Assembly: GCA_020849855.1 (NCBI GenBank)
Contig: JADZFO010000021.1
Location: forward strand, 19,058-83,057
Length of the DNA stretch: 64,000 nt
DNA from: a bacterium
GTDB taxonomy: Bacteria; 4484-113; JAFGCY01
Direction of reading: 5' to 3'
The position numbers and the translations under genes are program-made. Position 1 is the stretch's first letter. Every line of letters starts with the position of its first letter. Positions 63,885-64,000 of the stretch are shown piece by piece. Under the pieces are notes generated by a model. The model saw nothing but the letters and a program-made list of their open reading frames with translations. It searched no databases and had not been told where the DNA came from.

Positions 63885-64000
63885 TCATCGCCCAACACCG
63901 GGGAAGGCGGCCTTGATCTTCAGGAAAAAGTATTCGTCGTCGCGATAGCCATAGGCGATGCGTTTGATGACTTTGATGCGGTTGTTGATGCCTTCCAGCA
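63885..64000 (-). CDS. C-terminal end of an ISL3-type transposase, cut by the window edge
   Basis: On the minus strand the frame reads LEGINNRIKVIKRIAYGYRD, then EYFFLKIKAAFPGVG and TGA at 63885-63887. This is the conserved C-terminal end of ISL3-family (DDE_Tnp_ISL3) transposases. Only 38 codons are inside the window. The run of A at 63874-63881 and the sequence before it may include the insertion-element end. Whether the transposase is intact cannot be told. Confidence 0.75.
   Translation of the reverse strand, partial: LEGINNRIKVIKRIAYGYRDDEYFFLKIKAAFPGVGR

Overview
The window is GC-rich, gene-dense bacterial DNA with no rRNA, tRNA or CRISPR array that I could see. Several lines point to a diderm: many lipoproteins with lipoboxes, an outer-membrane beta-barrel (43131-45257), a FecR-domain giant protein, and a CHASE2 adenylate cyclase. 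I cannot name the phylum. Two traits stand out. Many genes appear leaderless, with a TANNNT -10 box 5-9 bp before an ATG that lacks a Shine-Dalgarno site. There are also expanded families of PKD-domain lipoproteins.

Layout. 1-10265 is a tandem array of five paralogous PKD/propeller lipoproteins (one cut by the window edge, one with a frameshift), interrupted by inorganic pyrophosphatase on the other strand. 10276-15113 holds a subtilase lipoprotein, then three related two-TM membrane proteins with a Phd-like antitoxin between the second and third. 15114-18600 has asparaginyl-tRNA synthetase among palindromic repeats, then a HicB gene with a truncated HicA, and a small lipoprotein. 18631-24244 is a minus-strand array of two larger PKD lipoproteins with a decayed third copy between them. 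24330-33115 is mostly housekeeping or accessory: a TldD protease, two related secreted proteins, a KimA-like APC permease, a membrane-anchored BCP peroxiredoxin, an H1-like Lys/Ala/Pro protein, a B3/B4-domain protein and dodecin. 33273-40194 (minus strand) carries an eight-TM protein with an internal duplication, a MacB-like permease without a visible ATPase, and an MmeI-like restriction-modification enzyme that is a mosaic in base composition. 40352-42973 has ThpR and an rpmF-acpP-propeller operon. 43131-46321 has the beta-barrel, a pilin-like secreted protein and a Cys-rich small ORF.

46604-59194 is the most unusual part: a 3455-residue secreted FecR-domain protein followed by a CHASE2-class III adenylate cyclase. 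The giant protein is built from Gly-rich linkers, DxDGDG calcium-type repeats, nine LLLPAVQK-type repeats, and short segments that resemble Hcp and gp19 tail-tube motifs, a DUF4157-like HELTHTVQQ site and a C-terminal cohesin-like domain. 59432-64000 holds an HDOD protein, small secreted proteins, an unknown cytoplasmic protein and the C-terminal end of an ISL3-type transposase cut by the window edge.

Biologically the window is dominated by secreted and envelope proteins. Core genes (ppa, asnS, rpmF, acpP) are scattered among them. Family names come from motif recognition by eye; no database search was run.
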